From Leptolinea tardivitalis (lineage in GTDB: Bacteria; Chloroflexota; Anaerolineae; Anaerolineales; Anaerolineaceae), in contig NZ_BBYA01000008.1 of assembly GCF_001050275.1 (NCBI RefSeq), forward strand, positions 558,001-622,000: 64,000 nt of DNA. Direction: 5' to 3'. Below the pieces are notes generated by a model. That model was not told the origin of the DNA, made no database searches, and worked only from the letters and a program-made list of their open reading frames with translations. Position numbers and translations under genes: made by a program. Below are positions 54,214 to 64,000 of the stretch, in pieces (the first letter of the stretch is position 1; each line of letters begins with the position of its first letter).

Positions 54214-55429
54214 AAGAATTTCCTTCGCTCTTTGTGTATAGCTCAATTGACAATAGAATTATACATGGTTTCAATTTGCATACAGTTGCAAGGAATAGAC
54301 CATACAAAAAGAACATGGCTGGGTAAATAATCTCAACCTTAAAAAGAAGAAATCACTAATTTCTGAAAATGGTTGTTCAGATTGATTTCGCGTAATGTGT
54401 CGTTCGGATTATGTAGTATTTAGCAGAACGAGGGTAGGTTTCCTTTCTGAATGATTCCAATAAAATGAGAGACTTTAATAACATCAAAAAAACGATTCAC
54501 TTTCATTAATACTGGGGATATATTGATCATATTCGATCAACTCATATATATTGGGTGAAATTCCATTGTTGGAATATTTCCAGCAAGTTGTTATTATGTA
54601 TTTGAAATCTGAGTAATGCGCTTTATTTTTACAATGGGTGTAAGAAGTCAACGGAATGAGTTGTCAAAGAAAATGAAGCACTTAAGCAAAGAAAACAAAA
54701 ACAAAATATTCTCCTGATTAATACTATCTTTTTTACCATAAGACATCAGACTGACTAACTGTATTCATCAACTTGAATGAAAAACATCAAATAAATCATT
54801 GTAAATAAACTCTGAATTTTCTATCATAAGACGGCAATAATCTACGGACACAATTATCCATAAAATTGATAGCAGGGTAACCACAGGCAGAATGAACCAA
54901 ATTTTGTTTTACACAATTTTTTCAGCTTTTTTAATTCATCGGGTGATATGGCCAAATCATCAAACGATTACATCAAGCCAAAGAATTGAAGAAACATGAG
55001 GGTTATGATTAACCAGCAGTATTTTGACAGATATTTGTATTTGACCCCTAAATACTACAATATCCATAATGAAGATTTCGCGTGTGATTGTTTGTTAATT
55101 TACAGGGGGAATGCCTTGATAAAAAATTACAACAATGGAAAAAGTACCTCCCGTGGAACCAGAACCTTGAAAAGTGTCTAAGCAAAATTTCTCTGATGAT
55201 AAATACATCCAGGTGATAAATAGAAACTTTCAATTTCACCAGGGCTATGGAACATCAAAGATTTGCCAGCGCAGGGGATAAGTAGGAGTATTTCTTATGG
55301 AATTTGGACTCATTATGGCATTTTAATCATGACATGATCTAGTAATCCGGCACTCAGATGCAAAGATATCTGAATGTATTTACCCAATTCAAAGAGAATG
55401 TAATCAATCGAAGATTGGATTAGGACATA
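54214..55429. other. 1.2 kb AT-rich region without a supported gene
   Basis: The stretch is notably AT-rich and carries no convincing coding frame. The longest candidate, 54996-55181 (61 codons), lacks a good ribosome site and homologous motifs. A nine-codon frame at 55297-55326 does follow AGGAG at 55284-55288 and lies about 100 bp before the kinase gene, so it could be a leader peptide, but no attenuator hairpin is evident. A short inverted repeat, TGATC-N6-GATCA, occurs near 54523-54538. The region may hold the kinase promoter. Confidence 0.6.
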
Positions 55430-58400
55430 ATGAGAGATCCGGATAAACAAGAAAAACTTTCCCATAATAGGGCTCGATCATCCAAAGTTCCTACCACCAT
55501 ATCTGATGTTGGAGGGATGCCTGACGGTATGGACTTCATGACAGATGCGGAACAAATACGAGATCTACATAAATTGATCACCCTGGGCATACTACACATT
55601 GATATAGATGGCATCGTCACACAGGCGAATCCGGCAATTTCTCGAATATTTAATATTCACACCCAGGAAATTGTTGGTCGGTCATTTATTAACCCACGAT
55701 ACAGGTATTTTTACGAAGATGGCTTAGAAATTCCAACAAACAAACATCCATTTTTTATTATGTTAAAGTCAGGCAAACAGTTACATAACAAAACTATTGG
55801 ATTGTTTGATACAGTCTCTCAAATATTTCGATGGCTACTTGTCAATTCTTACCCTGATTTTCTACCTGGGAACGAACAACCATTCCAAACAGTTGTAACC
55901 CTTATTGATGTCTCTACTATAAAAACCATTGTAGAGACTTTTGGAAGGTATGAAACCCTTCTCAATCTAGCCATGGTTGCCTCAGATCTTGGCATTTGGA
56001 AACAATCTTTCGAATCAGATGTTTTTTATCTTGATGATACTACTCGCCGTCATTTTGGTTTTAATGCGGAAAAAATTCAAATTAACGATGTTCTGAATCG
56101 GATTCACGTGGAAGACGTGAATCGAGTCAAAGAAGTCGCTGTATCGGCAATAAAAAACCGGGTAACATCCCCAATCCATACAGAGTTTCGAGTTATTCAT
56201 CCAGATGGTTCGCTAAAGTGGCTTTCAGTTAATGCGATTCTGCAATTCACGAATATGAATTCAGAGCCCGTTGCCTGCATAACTGTTGGAACTTCGAATG
56301 ACATCACAGAACGCAAACTGGCCGATGAAGCTCTTCAGCGAAAAAACCGGGCTTTCTTTTTAATAAGCAATTGCGATCAGGCGCTGGTCAAGATCAGTGA
56401 TGAAATTGAATTGCTGAATGAGATCTGCCGTATTTGTGTTGAGGATGGCGATTACCTTATGGCCTGGGTAGGTTACAGAAATACTGAGGTTGATAAAGTC
56501 ATTAGCCCTAAGGCACAATTCGGATTTGATAATGGATTCCTTAGTTCGATAAATCTCTCCTTGGATGAAACTGGATGCAGGAATAACCCAACGATAAAAG
56601 CGATTTGCAGCGGCAAAGTTTGCTTTGTCCAGAACATTCAAAATGACCAAGAGTATCTTTGGGATCGTGACGAAGCTTTCAAGCGGGGATTCAACGCTTG
56701 CATCGCACTGCCTATTATCCTTGAAAACAAGGTCATCGGTGCTTTTACATTATTCGCACGCAAAGCTGACAGTTTTACAGTAGAAGAAGTTGACCTCTTA
56801 GAAAACCTGATGAATGATCTATCCTTTACCATTAATTCCATCAGAGCTCGTGTCAGGCAAAATCGATTGGAAGTGGAATTACAAAAATCCGAATCAAGAA
56901 ATAGACTGGCGCAACAATCGGCTCAGGTTGGGATTTGGGAATGGGATATAAAAACCGATACTCTGTTCTGGTCAGATGAAATATATCGGATTTTTCAAAA
57001 GAAAAAAGATGAATTCATTCCAACCAATGAGTCTATTTTTGAATGTGTTCTCCCTGAAGATAGACAACGCGTATTTTCTGAAATGCAAAAATCTATATCA
57101 AAGGGAGGATTTTTTGAAATTGAATATCGAATTCATGATCGCAAAGAAGAAATTTTGTGGATTAATGTTAAAGGTAATGTGAGCATTGATGAAAAAGGAA
57201 GACCGATTTTAGCTGTAGGGACAATTCAAGATATAACGCACCGAAAGAAGGCAGAAGAAGAGATCATTCAGGCAAATCATAAATACCAGCTCATATCTGA
57301 ATACACCAATGATGTAATCTGGGTTATGGATGTATCAACAGAGGCTTTTTCTTTTATCAGTCCATCAATTAAAAAACTTCTGGGTTATTCTGTTGATGAG
57401 ATGATGAGACAAAAAATGTCTAATGTGCTCACACAGGATTCTTATCAACGAGTGAAAACTGTTCTTGCGAATAGTATTCCGGATTATCTGGATGGAAAGA
57501 ATTCCACATCATTAATACTAGAGTTGGATCAAATCCGTAAAGATGGATCAACAATATCCACTGAAGTTACAGTATCTGAGGTATATGATGATCAGGGAAA
57601 TTTACAGGTCATCGGAATCACCCGGGATATTACAGAACGAAAGCGTGCTGAGGCAATTATCCGCGAGGAACGTAATCTATTTCGGATATTAATGGACAAC
57701 ATCCCTGATGCTATTTATTTTAAGAATCTACAAAGCAGATTTATCCGAATTAATAAAGCAGGTGCAGCCATATTTGGTTTGAAAGATGTAAATCAGGCTG
57801 TAGGAAAAACAGATTTTGACTTTTTCAAGGAAGAACATGCCAAACCTGCTATGGATGCTGAAAGGCAGATAATCCAAACCGGTAAATCGATAATTGATCT
57901 GGAAGAAAAAGAGACATTTCCTGATGGTCGCATACGTTGGATATCTACTTCAAAAATGCCACTACGAAACAGTGCTGGAGAAATCATAGGAACTTTTGGT
58001 ATTTCACACGATATCACTAAACGAAAAGAAGCTGAGCTGGCATTAAAACAACGAATTTTAGAAATGGAAACGGTATACAACTTATCTAATTATTTAAGAT
58101 CAGCTGACACCGTTAAAGAATTGTTGCAGATGTTATTGTCAGAAACACTGCGGATTATCGATTGCTATGATGGAGCCATTTTTCTGTACGAACCGGAGAC
58201 TAAAAAACTTGTTCTTTATACGGCTATTGGATGGTTTGAGCAATTGGCTGGTCTGACCCTCAATTCGGATGAAGGTATTCATGGACACGTTTTCTCTACT
58301 AATAAACCATATTTTGTAATTAATATGCAGGAGGATGAGATTCTTTCACAAAAGGTTAAAAACTTCATTCCCAAAAATCAAAATGGTGGTTTCTTTCCTA

Positions 58401-59842
58401 TTGAGTGCAAAGAAGGAATAATTGGGGTACTTAGTATTTTTTTCCCTTCTCCGAGAACAATCAATGAGATTGAAGAAAGACTCGTGGGAATCATTTTGCA
58501 ATTAGCCGGTAATGCCATCCTCCGTTCACGGCTTACAGAAAAATTAAAACTCTCAAATTTAAACCTTCAGGAAGAAATCAATCAGCGTATTACTTTCCAG
58601 CGTATGTTGGCCGCAGAGAAAGAGCTCTTATCCACAACAATCATGAGCCTGGCAGAAGGGGTGATCATTACAAATAATGATGGGATGATCATCCTTTTCA
58701 ACCGATCTGCAGAAATTATTACTGGGTATGACACACAAGAAATAATTAATAAACCCCTGAATGATGTATTCCGCATTTTAGACCCGAACACTCACCAACC
58801 TATTCAGAACCTGATCGAGAATTTGGAAATAAATACCAAATTTCAGCAACAGAATTCAGGTTATAAGACCAATACCTTGATCCAGAAATCAGGTGAAAGA
58901 ATTCTGATAGTAGGAAGTATCAAGATCTTAAAATCACCTGAGGGGAAATCAATGGGCCATGTGGTCGTATTTCAAGATGTGACTGAAAGGATGAAAGCAG
59001 AAGCTCAATCTGCCCTCTCACAAAAAATGGAGGCCATAGGTCAAATGGCTGCCGGAATCGCGCATGAGATTAACACTCCGATTCAGTATGTGGGAGATAA
59101 CTTGAGATTTCTTCAAAAAACCATATTTCGGTTTGAAGAAGTCATGAATGCTTACCAAAGTTTGGAGTTGGAGACAGGTCACATAATCCAACAGGCACAA
59201 TTAGATAAAGTGGAAGATGTAAAAAAGCGTACTCGAATCGAGCATTATCTCAGTGAAAGTACTGTTGCAGTGAATGAATCGCTGGAAGGAGTTGAACGTG
59301 TTCGAAAAATTGTTATGGCTATGCGAGAGTTTTCACACCCTTCAGATAGAGAGAAAAAAATGGCAGATATCAATCATGGTATTGAGACGACAGTTGCCAT
59401 TTCACGAAATGAATGGAAGTATTCTGCCGAATTGGTTACTAATCTGGATCCTAATCTCCCTGCCGTTTTCTGTCAGATTGATGAAATTAACCAGGTAATT
59501 CTTAATATGATTGTTAATGCTGTACAGGCAATACAAGAAAAACATCCACCAGAATCAGGTGAAAAGGGGACAATAACAATAAGTACCTATAAAATTGAAA
59601 ATCAAATCGCTATAAAAATTCAGGATACTGGAATTGGTATTCCCGAAGACATCAGGAAAAGAATATTTGATCCATTTTTTACTACGAAGGGTGTGGGGAA
59701 AGGAACCGGCCAAGGACTTTCTCTGGCCCATCAGATCATTGTCCAAAAGCACAAAGGAAAAATCTACGTAGATTCTAATGTTGGCGAAGGAACAACATTT
59801 ACAATCGAATTACCAATTAATGTATCAGAGAGTACAACCTGA
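55430..59842 (+). CDS. Soluble multi-PAS/GAF sensor histidine kinase
   Basis: The 1470-residue cytoplasmic kinase has no membrane helix. Order of domains by rough residue: PAS 48-160, PAS 165-300, GAF 305-470, PAS 490-613, PAS 617-745, PAS 750-873, GAF 875-1045, PAS 1060-1193, HisKA with H1212 in HEINTPIQY, and ATPase 1340-1467 with DTGIGIP and GTGQGLSLAH. The final receiver of hybrid kinases is absent. The next gene starts by sharing one base with its stop, so the two downstream response regulators are likely partners. The sensed signals are unknown. Confidence 0.93.
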   Translation: MRDPDKQEKLSHNRARSSKVPTTISDVGGMPDGMDFMTDAEQIRDLHKLITLGILHIDIDGIVTQANPAISRIFNIHTQEIVGRSFINPRYRYFYEDGLEIPTNKHPFFIMLKSGKQLHNKTIGLFDTVSQIFRWLLVNSYPDFLPGNEQPFQTVVTLIDVSTIKTIVETFGRYETLLNLAMVASDLGIWKQSFESDVFYLDDTTRRHFGFNAEKIQINDVLNRIHVEDVNRVKEVAVSAIKNRVTSPIHTEFRVIHPDGSLKWLSVNAILQFTNMNSEPVACITVGTSNDITERKLADEALQRKNRAFFLISNCDQALVKISDEIELLNEICRICVEDGDYLMAWVGYRNTEVDKVISPKAQFGFDNGFLSSINLSLDETGCRNNPTIKAICSGKVCFVQNIQNDQEYLWDRDEAFKRGFNACIALPIILENKVIGAFTLFARKADSFTVEEVDLLENLMNDLSFTINSIRARVRQNRLEVELQKSESRNRLAQQSAQVGIWEWDIKTDTLFWSDEIYRIFQKKKDEFIPTNESIFECVLPEDRQRVFSEMQKSISKGGFFEIEYRIHDRKEEILWINVKGNVSIDEKGRPILAVGTIQDITHRKKAEEEIIQANHKYQLISEYTNDVIWVMDVSTEAFSFISPSIKKLLGYSVDEMMRQKMSNVLTQDSYQRVKTVLANSIPDYLDGKNSTSLILELDQIRKDGSTISTEVTVSEVYDDQGNLQVIGITRDITERKRAEAIIREERNLFRILMDNIPDAIYFKNLQSRFIRINKAGAAIFGLKDVNQAVGKTDFDFFKEEHAKPAMDAERQIIQTGKSIIDLEEKETFPDGRIRWISTSKMPLRNSAGEIIGTFGISHDITKRKEAELALKQRILEMETVYNLSNYLRSADTVKELLQMLLSETLRIIDCYDGAIFLYEPETKKLVLYTAIGWFEQLAGLTLNSDEGIHGHVFSTNKPYFVINMQEDEILSQKVKNFIPKNQNGGFFPIECKEGIIGVLSIFFPSPRTINEIEERLVGIILQLAGNAILRSRLTEKLKLSNLNLQEEINQRITFQRMLAAEKELLSTTIMSLAEGVIITNNDGMIILFNRSAEIITGYDTQEIINKPLNDVFRILDPNTHQPIQNLIENLEINTKFQQQNSGYKTNTLIQKSGERILIVGSIKILKSPEGKSMGHVVVFQDVTERMKAEAQSALSQKMEAIGQMAAGIAHEINTPIQYVGDNLRFLQKTIFRFEEVMNAYQSLELETGHIIQQAQLDKVEDVKKRTRIEHYLSESTVAVNESLEGVERVRKIVMAMREFSHPSDREKKMADINHGIETTVAISRNEWKYSAELVTNLDPNLPAVFCQIDEINQVILNMIVNAVQAIQEKHPPESGEKGTITISTYKIENQIAIKIQDTGIGIPEDIRKRIFDPFFTTKGVGKGTGQGLSLAHQIIVQKHKGKIYVDSNVGEGTTFTIELPINVSESTT

Positions 59843-61065
59843 TGGGAAATCAAATCCATTCGATATTGTTTGTTGATGATGACCCAAAGATACTTCAGGG
59901 GTTAAAGAGATCTGTGGAAGAATACAGTGATCACTGGAGGACTGATTTTGCATCAACCGCAAAAGAGGCATTACAGAAACTTTCCAACGAACCTTTTGAT
60001 GCCATAATCGCAGATATACAGATGCCTATGATGGATGGAATTCAGCTTCTAGATCTTGTAAGCAGGACATATCCGGGCGTAATGCGTTTTGTTCTTTCCG
60101 GCAATGTTACTGATACTCAGGCAATGCGATCCACATCAGTGGTACATCAAATGATTGCAAAACCCAGTGATATTGACCACATTTTCGTAATTGTTGAAAG
60201 GGCTTGCCGTCTACGTGACTTGGTAGCTAACCCTGAATTAAAAAAATTGATCACAGAAATTAAACGTTTACCCAGCGTTCCTGTTTTATATAATCAATTG
60301 ATTAAAGAGCTGGATTCGCCAAACGCCAGTACACAAATTATAGGCAATATTATTGCCAAAGATACGGCAATGACAGCGAAAATTCTTCAATTGGTCAATT
60401 CTGCCTTTTTTTGTTTGTCGGAAAACATCAACAGCCCACAACGGGCTGTTTCCATACTGGGGTTTAATACAGTTAAAGCGCTGGTTTTAGGTATTTGTAT
60501 ATTTTCAGAATATCAGGAATATGGAATAAATCCTGTCGGTATTAATTCGATATGGAAACACTCCTTGCTTGTGAGTAGTGTCGCCTATACGCTGGCTCAG
60601 AAATTAAACATGTCAATTCAAGATCAAGAAAATGCCAGGATTTCTGGCATATTGCATGATATTGGGAAACTGGCTTTATTGAGTTTCCCTGAATTTATGA
60701 ATCAAATTTATACCAATGGCAGGGGGGAAATTTCATTGGAAGAAGAATATAGAATGTTGAAGACATCTCATGCCGAAATCGGTGGATATCTGCTTGCTAT
60801 GTGGGGGATACCTACTCCAATAGTGGATTCTGTCACATTTCACCATCGACCTTATTCAATAGTAAGAGAAGATCCAGATCTACTTTCCGTAATGTATGTG
60901 GCCAATGGTCTGGCAAATATGGTAAAGAATGAAATTGAAATCAATTACTCTTCGTATTTGGATATGTCATACCTGAAGAGAAACGGCCTTGTCAACTATC
61001 TAGATGAATGGACAGAGGTTGCCAAAAGTATTTATATCAGCTCAACTGAAAATAAGGAATCATAG
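59842..61065 (+). CDS. Response regulator with HDOD domain
   Basis: The 407-residue protein has a receiver (about 6-120; VDDDP, D58 in IADIQMPMMDG, K in IAKPSD) and an HDOD domain (about 130-330) with the RLPSVPVLYNQLI opening and a retained HD in GILHDIGKLAL. HDOD proteins often relay signals and lack HD-GYP phosphodiesterase activity. It overlaps the kinase stop by one base and is followed after 20 bp by another response regulator, with a GAGGGG site upstream of that gene. Confidence 0.92.
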   Translation: MGNQIHSILFVDDDPKILQGLKRSVEEYSDHWRTDFASTAKEALQKLSNEPFDAIIADIQMPMMDGIQLLDLVSRTYPGVMRFVLSGNVTDTQAMRSTSVVHQMIAKPSDIDHIFVIVERACRLRDLVANPELKKLITEIKRLPSVPVLYNQLIKELDSPNASTQIIGNIIAKDTAMTAKILQLVNSAFFCLSENINSPQRAVSILGFNTVKALVLGICIFSEYQEYGINPVGINSIWKHSLLVSSVAYTLAQKLNMSIQDQENARISGILHDIGKLALLSFPEFMNQIYTNGRGEISLEEEYRMLKTSHAEIGGYLLAMWGIPTPIVDSVTFHHRPYSIVREDPDLLSVMYVANGLANMVKNEIEINYSSYLDMSYLKRNGLVNYLDEWTEVAKSIYISSTENKES

Positions 61066-61085
61066 TTAATTACGAGGGGAAATCT

Positions 61086-62264
61086 ATGACTGAAAAAACA
61101 ATCTTAATAGTGGATGACGAAATAAATGTATTATCTTCCCTTTCCCGGACTTTATTTGAAGAGGATTTGGGAGAAATTTTCACCGCGAAAAACGGACATG
61201 ATGCAATAAGTATCATAAAGGAAAAATCTATCCCCAATGTGATCATATCCGATTATCACATGCCCGGGATGAATGGAATTAATCTTTTAGCAAAAGTTAA
61301 AGAAATTGCTCCAGACACTACTCGAGTTTTATTGACAGGGGCTGCCGATATGGGTATGGCTCTGGAAGCCGTGAATAAAGGGAACATTTTTCGGTTTCTA
61401 CTCAAACCTTGCCCATCAGATGTTTTTATACAGGCTGTAAAAGACGCGGTGCGATATAACCAGCTAATTCTGAGTGAACGAGATTTGCTATCAAAAACTT
61501 TAAATGGCAGTATCAAAGTTTTGGTTGACATACTTGAAGCCCAGAGTCCTTTCATTTTTACACAAGCAACACGCCTTCGAAAACTGGCACATAATCTTGC
61601 AGAAGCACTGGATATGCAGGAAAGAATGTGGGAAATCGAGCTGGCAGTATTATTATCTCAAATTGGGGCAGTTACAATCCCACAAGAGCTTTTACTCAAG
61701 AACTACCAGAAGAAAGAATTGTTGGATGGTGAGCGCGAAATAATCAATTCAATACCCCGGGTTGGCCGGCAGTTACTGATGAATATTCCACGCATGGAAA
61801 CAATCGCAGAGGCCGTAGGCGATCAGAATTGTGTATTTTGGGATATAACTGAGCCTGGTTCTCCGTATAGAAAAGACATTTCAATCGTCTCACGTATTTT
61901 AAAAATAGTTTTGGATTATGACCGTTTTCGCGGAAATCTGATCAGTTCAGTCGCGGCCATTAATGCAATGAAAGCACGAGAGACTGAATATGACCCGAAA
62001 ATTTTCAGCGTTTTTTGCACAAAGGTGCTTCAGATAGATGAACAATTGGCATACTACGCTACAAAACCCAAATTGGGGGAAAAACAAATTTATATTGATG
62101 ATCTTAAAACAGGAATGGTTCTCACAAGGGATGTTGTAGATAGAAATGGAATTTTGATTGTCGCAAAAAATACAATTATCACAGAAGTATTACTTTATAA
62201 ATTAATCAATTACTTCCGTTCACAAGCTTTAATTACCCCGATTTTCATCGAGATTGATCTCTAA
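61086..62264 (+). CDS. Response regulator with degenerate HD-GYP domain
   Basis: The 392-residue protein has a receiver (about 5-120; D56 in IISDYHMPGMNG, K107 in LLKPCP) and a C-terminal HD-GYP-like domain. The domain keeps the frame IELAVLLSQIGAVTIPQELL, but HD is replaced by S191-Q192 and no HHE or GYP motif can be found, so phosphodiesterase activity is unlikely. The last segment (about 335-390, DLKTGMVLTRDVVDRNG) is intact. It may bind c-di-GMP or signal by protein contact. It follows the HDOD gene by 20 bp. Confidence 0.88.
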   Translation: MTEKTILIVDDEINVLSSLSRTLFEEDLGEIFTAKNGHDAISIIKEKSIPNVIISDYHMPGMNGINLLAKVKEIAPDTTRVLLTGAADMGMALEAVNKGNIFRFLLKPCPSDVFIQAVKDAVRYNQLILSERDLLSKTLNGSIKVLVDILEAQSPFIFTQATRLRKLAHNLAEALDMQERMWEIELAVLLSQIGAVTIPQELLLKNYQKKELLDGEREIINSIPRVGRQLLMNIPRMETIAEAVGDQNCVFWDITEPGSPYRKDISIVSRILKIVLDYDRFRGNLISSVAAINAMKARETEYDPKIFSVFCTKVLQIDEQLAYYATKPKLGEKQIYIDDLKTGMVLTRDVVDRNGILIVAKNTIITEVLLYKLINYFRSQALITPIFIEIDL

Positions 62265-62428
62265 TCGGTTTCTAAATTATGAATAGGGGATATGTAAAAA
62301 GGCTCGCCCAATGTTCCCTTCTTCAACCATATTGTATGTAGTAGCTAAAGGCGTAATTATTACATCCAGAATCTTTGAGTCTCTTTTTGAAACTGATTTT
62401 GGATTTTTTACAGAATAGATGCTTATTG

Positions 62429-62479
62429 TAAACTGCACCCCAGACGTTGGATGATACCAACCGAATGGGGTGCAGTTTA
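62429..62479. terminator. Two-step hairpin between convergent genes
   Basis: An outer 14-bp stem (62429-62442 with 62466-62479) encloses a small internal loop and an inner 5-bp stem (GTTGG 62446-62450 with CCAAC 62457-62461). It lies between the response regulator and the ABC transporter gene. No T-run of note follows, so it may act as a weak bidirectional terminator. The rest of the 256-bp gap shows nothing else. Confidence 0.6.
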
Positions 62480-62520
62480 TTAATAACGATCATTCTCTTG
62501 TTACATAATGTAAAAACAAA

Positions 62521-64000
62521 CTAGATGGTGCTTACTTCCGGTTTCAGAGAACCAGCCATCATTAACCCCAATTCTTCGCGGGTGACTTTATCGGCCGGGA
62601 GGATGGCTACAATCTCACCATGATACATAACGGCAATACGATCGGAAAGTGCCATAATTTCATCCAACTCGGCCGAAATCAATACCACACCAATCCCTTC
62701 ATCGCGCATTTGAACGATCTCATGGTGGATATATTCAATTGAACCAACATCCAAACCGCGTGTAGGCTGATTGGCAACCAGGAATTTGATATTCCTCGAA
62801 AGTTCGCGTGCAACAATTACTTTTTGTTGATTACCGCCGGATAATTTGGAAGTGGGGACATAGGGACTTGGGGTGCGAATATCGAACCGTTTGATCAAAT
62901 TCTCTGCATTTGTCCCAATTGCCGAGTTTTGAAGAACTCCCCTCCGACAAAATGGCGAAACGTAGTATGAGCACAAGACCAGGTTATCTGAAATCGGGTA
63001 TTGCATCACAAAACCGTGTTTTTGACGATCTTCCGGGATATGGCCCATACCTTTTTCTACCAGATCACGCGGAGGATGATTGAAGACATTTTGGTCTTGA
63101 ATTCTGATTTCACCAGAAATGGCATGACGAAGTCCTGTCATCGCTTCTGCCAGTTCGGTTTGTCCGTTTCCCTGCACACCGGCTATACCCAGTATCTCGC
63201 CCTTTCGGACTTCAAAGCTGACACCGCGAACCGTTTCGATTTTCCGGTCATCCTGTACATGAAGGTCCTTCACACTTAAAACAACATCACCGGGTTTTGC
63301 CGGAGTTTTATCGACCTTCAGAATAACAGTGCGGCCGACCATCTGGGAAGCCAGTGCCTGTTCATTTGTCTGTTTCGGATCATCTGTAGCTATCACTTTT
63401 CCACCACGCATTACCGTAATTCTGTCTGCGATGGAAAGAACCTCTTTCAATTTGTGAGTGATGAATATTACAGAAATACCCTGATCCACCAGCTTGCGAA
63501 TGATAATGAAAAGATCTTCCACTTCCTGTGGAGTCAGTACCGCGGTAGGTTCATCGAGGATAAGAATCTCCGCTTTCCGATAGAGAGCTTTGATAATTTC
63601 AACACGCTGCTGAATACCCACCGGAAGGTCGTGTACCAGAGAGGTTGGATCAATTTCCAAGCCATACTGAGTGGAAAGCTCTTTCAAGTCTTTATTAACC
63701 TGCACTATGTCGAGAACACCATTACGCAATTTCTCTGACCCAAGCATGATATTCTCAGCTACCGTGAAAACGGGAACGAGCATGAAATGCTGGTGAACCA
63801 TTCCGATACCGCAGGCAATAGCGTCTTTAGGTGAATGAAAATGGGTAGCCTTCCCATTAATCAATATTTCTCCGTCATCCGGTGATGTCAATCCGTAGAT
63901 AATATTCATCAATGTAGATTTCCCGGCACCGTTTTCCCCCAGTAATGCGTGAATTTCACCTTTTCTCAGATTGAAATCTACATGGTCATTGGCCAGAACA
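62521..64000 (-). CDS. Nucleoside/simple-sugar ABC transporter ATPase (N-terminus cut off)
   Basis: Two ABC ATPase domains occur in one chain, as in RbsA- and NupO/YufO-type proteins. The first Walker A, LLGENGAGKSTLMN, is about 20 residues into the visible frame, so about 15 residues are missing at the right window edge. The MVHQHFMLVPVFTVAENIMLG segment is close to the nucleoside (BmpA-linked) group. The second half has GIAGVQGNGQTELAEAMTG and LSGGNQQKV, with VANQPTRGLDVG instead of the usual SEPTRGLD. Permease and binding-protein genes must lie outside. Confidence 0.92.
   Translation of the reverse strand, partial: VLANDHVDFNLRKGEIHALLGENGAGKSTLMNIIYGLTSPDDGEILINGKATHFHSPKDAIACGIGMVHQHFMLVPVFTVAENIMLGSEKLRNGVLDIVQVNKDLKELSTQYGLEIDPTSLVHDLPVGIQQRVEIIKALYRKAEILILDEPTAVLTPQEVEDLFIIIRKLVDQGISVIFITHKLKEVLSIADRITVMRGGKVIATDDPKQTNEQALASQMVGRTVILKVDKTPAKPGDVVLSVKDLHVQDDRKIETVRGVSFEVRKGEILGIAGVQGNGQTELAEAMTGLRHAISGEIRIQDQNVFNHPPRDLVEKGMGHIPEDRQKHGFVMQYPISDNLVLCSYYVSPFCRRGVLQNSAIGTNAENLIKRFDIRTPSPYVPTSKLSGGNQQKVIVARELSRNIKFLVANQPTRGLDVGSIEYIHHEIVQMRDEGIGVVLISAELDEIMALSDRIAVMYHGEIVAILPADKVTREELGLMMAGSLKPEVSTI

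Noticed and set aside
54996-55181. 61-codon frame in the AT-rich gap
   Set aside because: Weak ribosome site, no motif, and the length is expected by chance in a gap of this size.
1-64000. CRISPR array, insertion sequence or prophage
   Set aside because: No regularly spaced direct repeats, transposase motifs, integrase or phage structural genes were seen on either strand.

Overview
The window is a 64 kb stretch of chromosome from a low-to-medium G+C bacterium that looks like a member of the Anaerolineae (Chloroflexota). The grounds are gene content: NBR1-Ig lipoproteins, LysM/M23 lipoproteins with Thr/Pro-rich linkers, actinobacterial-type inositol-phosphate synthase, K+-independent membrane pyrophosphatase, two-component proteins built from PAS/GAF/HD-GYP modules, and many SH3-type surface proteins. 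This placement is inference from domain styles; there is no rRNA or marker-gene alignment behind it. No prophage, insertion sequence or CRISPR array is visible, and coding density is high, with one 1.2 kb AT-rich gap at 54.2-55.4 kb.

Layout. 1-1754 (-): a truncated sensor with a periplasmic solute-binding domain, two PAS domains and the start of an HD-GYP domain, followed upstream by tRNA-Asp. 2.0-6.6 kb (+): small membrane protein, selA, M24 peptidase, tsaD and an OsmC protein. 6.6-14.1 kb (-): a probable long operon running ino1, a deacetylase-like lipoprotein, a HIT protein and three tandem LysM/M23 lipoproteins. 14.2-24.1 kb: a TetR regulator, hppA, a monooxygenase plus Fe-alcohol dehydrogenase pair, then DegV and P1-peptidase genes facing gnd-zwf, which supply the oxidative pentose phosphate pathway. 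24-31 kb: SH3 protein, esterase/patatin cluster, MFS transporter, smpB, a polyprenol-kinase-like gene and hutH. 30.7-36.7 kb: L,D-transpeptidase, ccdA, a TlpA-like thioredoxin and a DUF2085 fusion form a thiol-redox/envelope run, followed by the ylmD-yggS-yggT group and a zinc-ribbon coiled-coil protein.

36.7-46.6 kb (+) is the most striking block: a GT-C-like membrane protein and a YfhO-like membrane protein occur twice in alternation (A-B-A'-B'), and then a MoxR ATPase and a DUF58 protein, all overlapping or nearly so. I infer a surface-glycan modification system. 46.6-52.8 kb (-) is a proteostasis/stress run in which tRNA-Arg, a variant Tpx, Hsp20, Lon, a single-domain response regulator overlapping lon, a PHP-AlbA_2 fusion and a GNAT enzyme follow closely. 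53-62.3 kb holds an NBR1-Ig lipoprotein, then a 1470-residue soluble histidine kinase with two response-regulator proteins, one with an HDOD domain and one with a degenerate HD-GYP domain. The window ends inside a nucleoside-type ABC transporter ATPase (-).

Possible control elements read directly from the sequence include twin palindromes in front of the tetR gene, an 18-bp perfect palindrome between the P1 peptidase gene and gnd, a hairpin that buries a lipoprotein start codon, and several bidirectional terminators.
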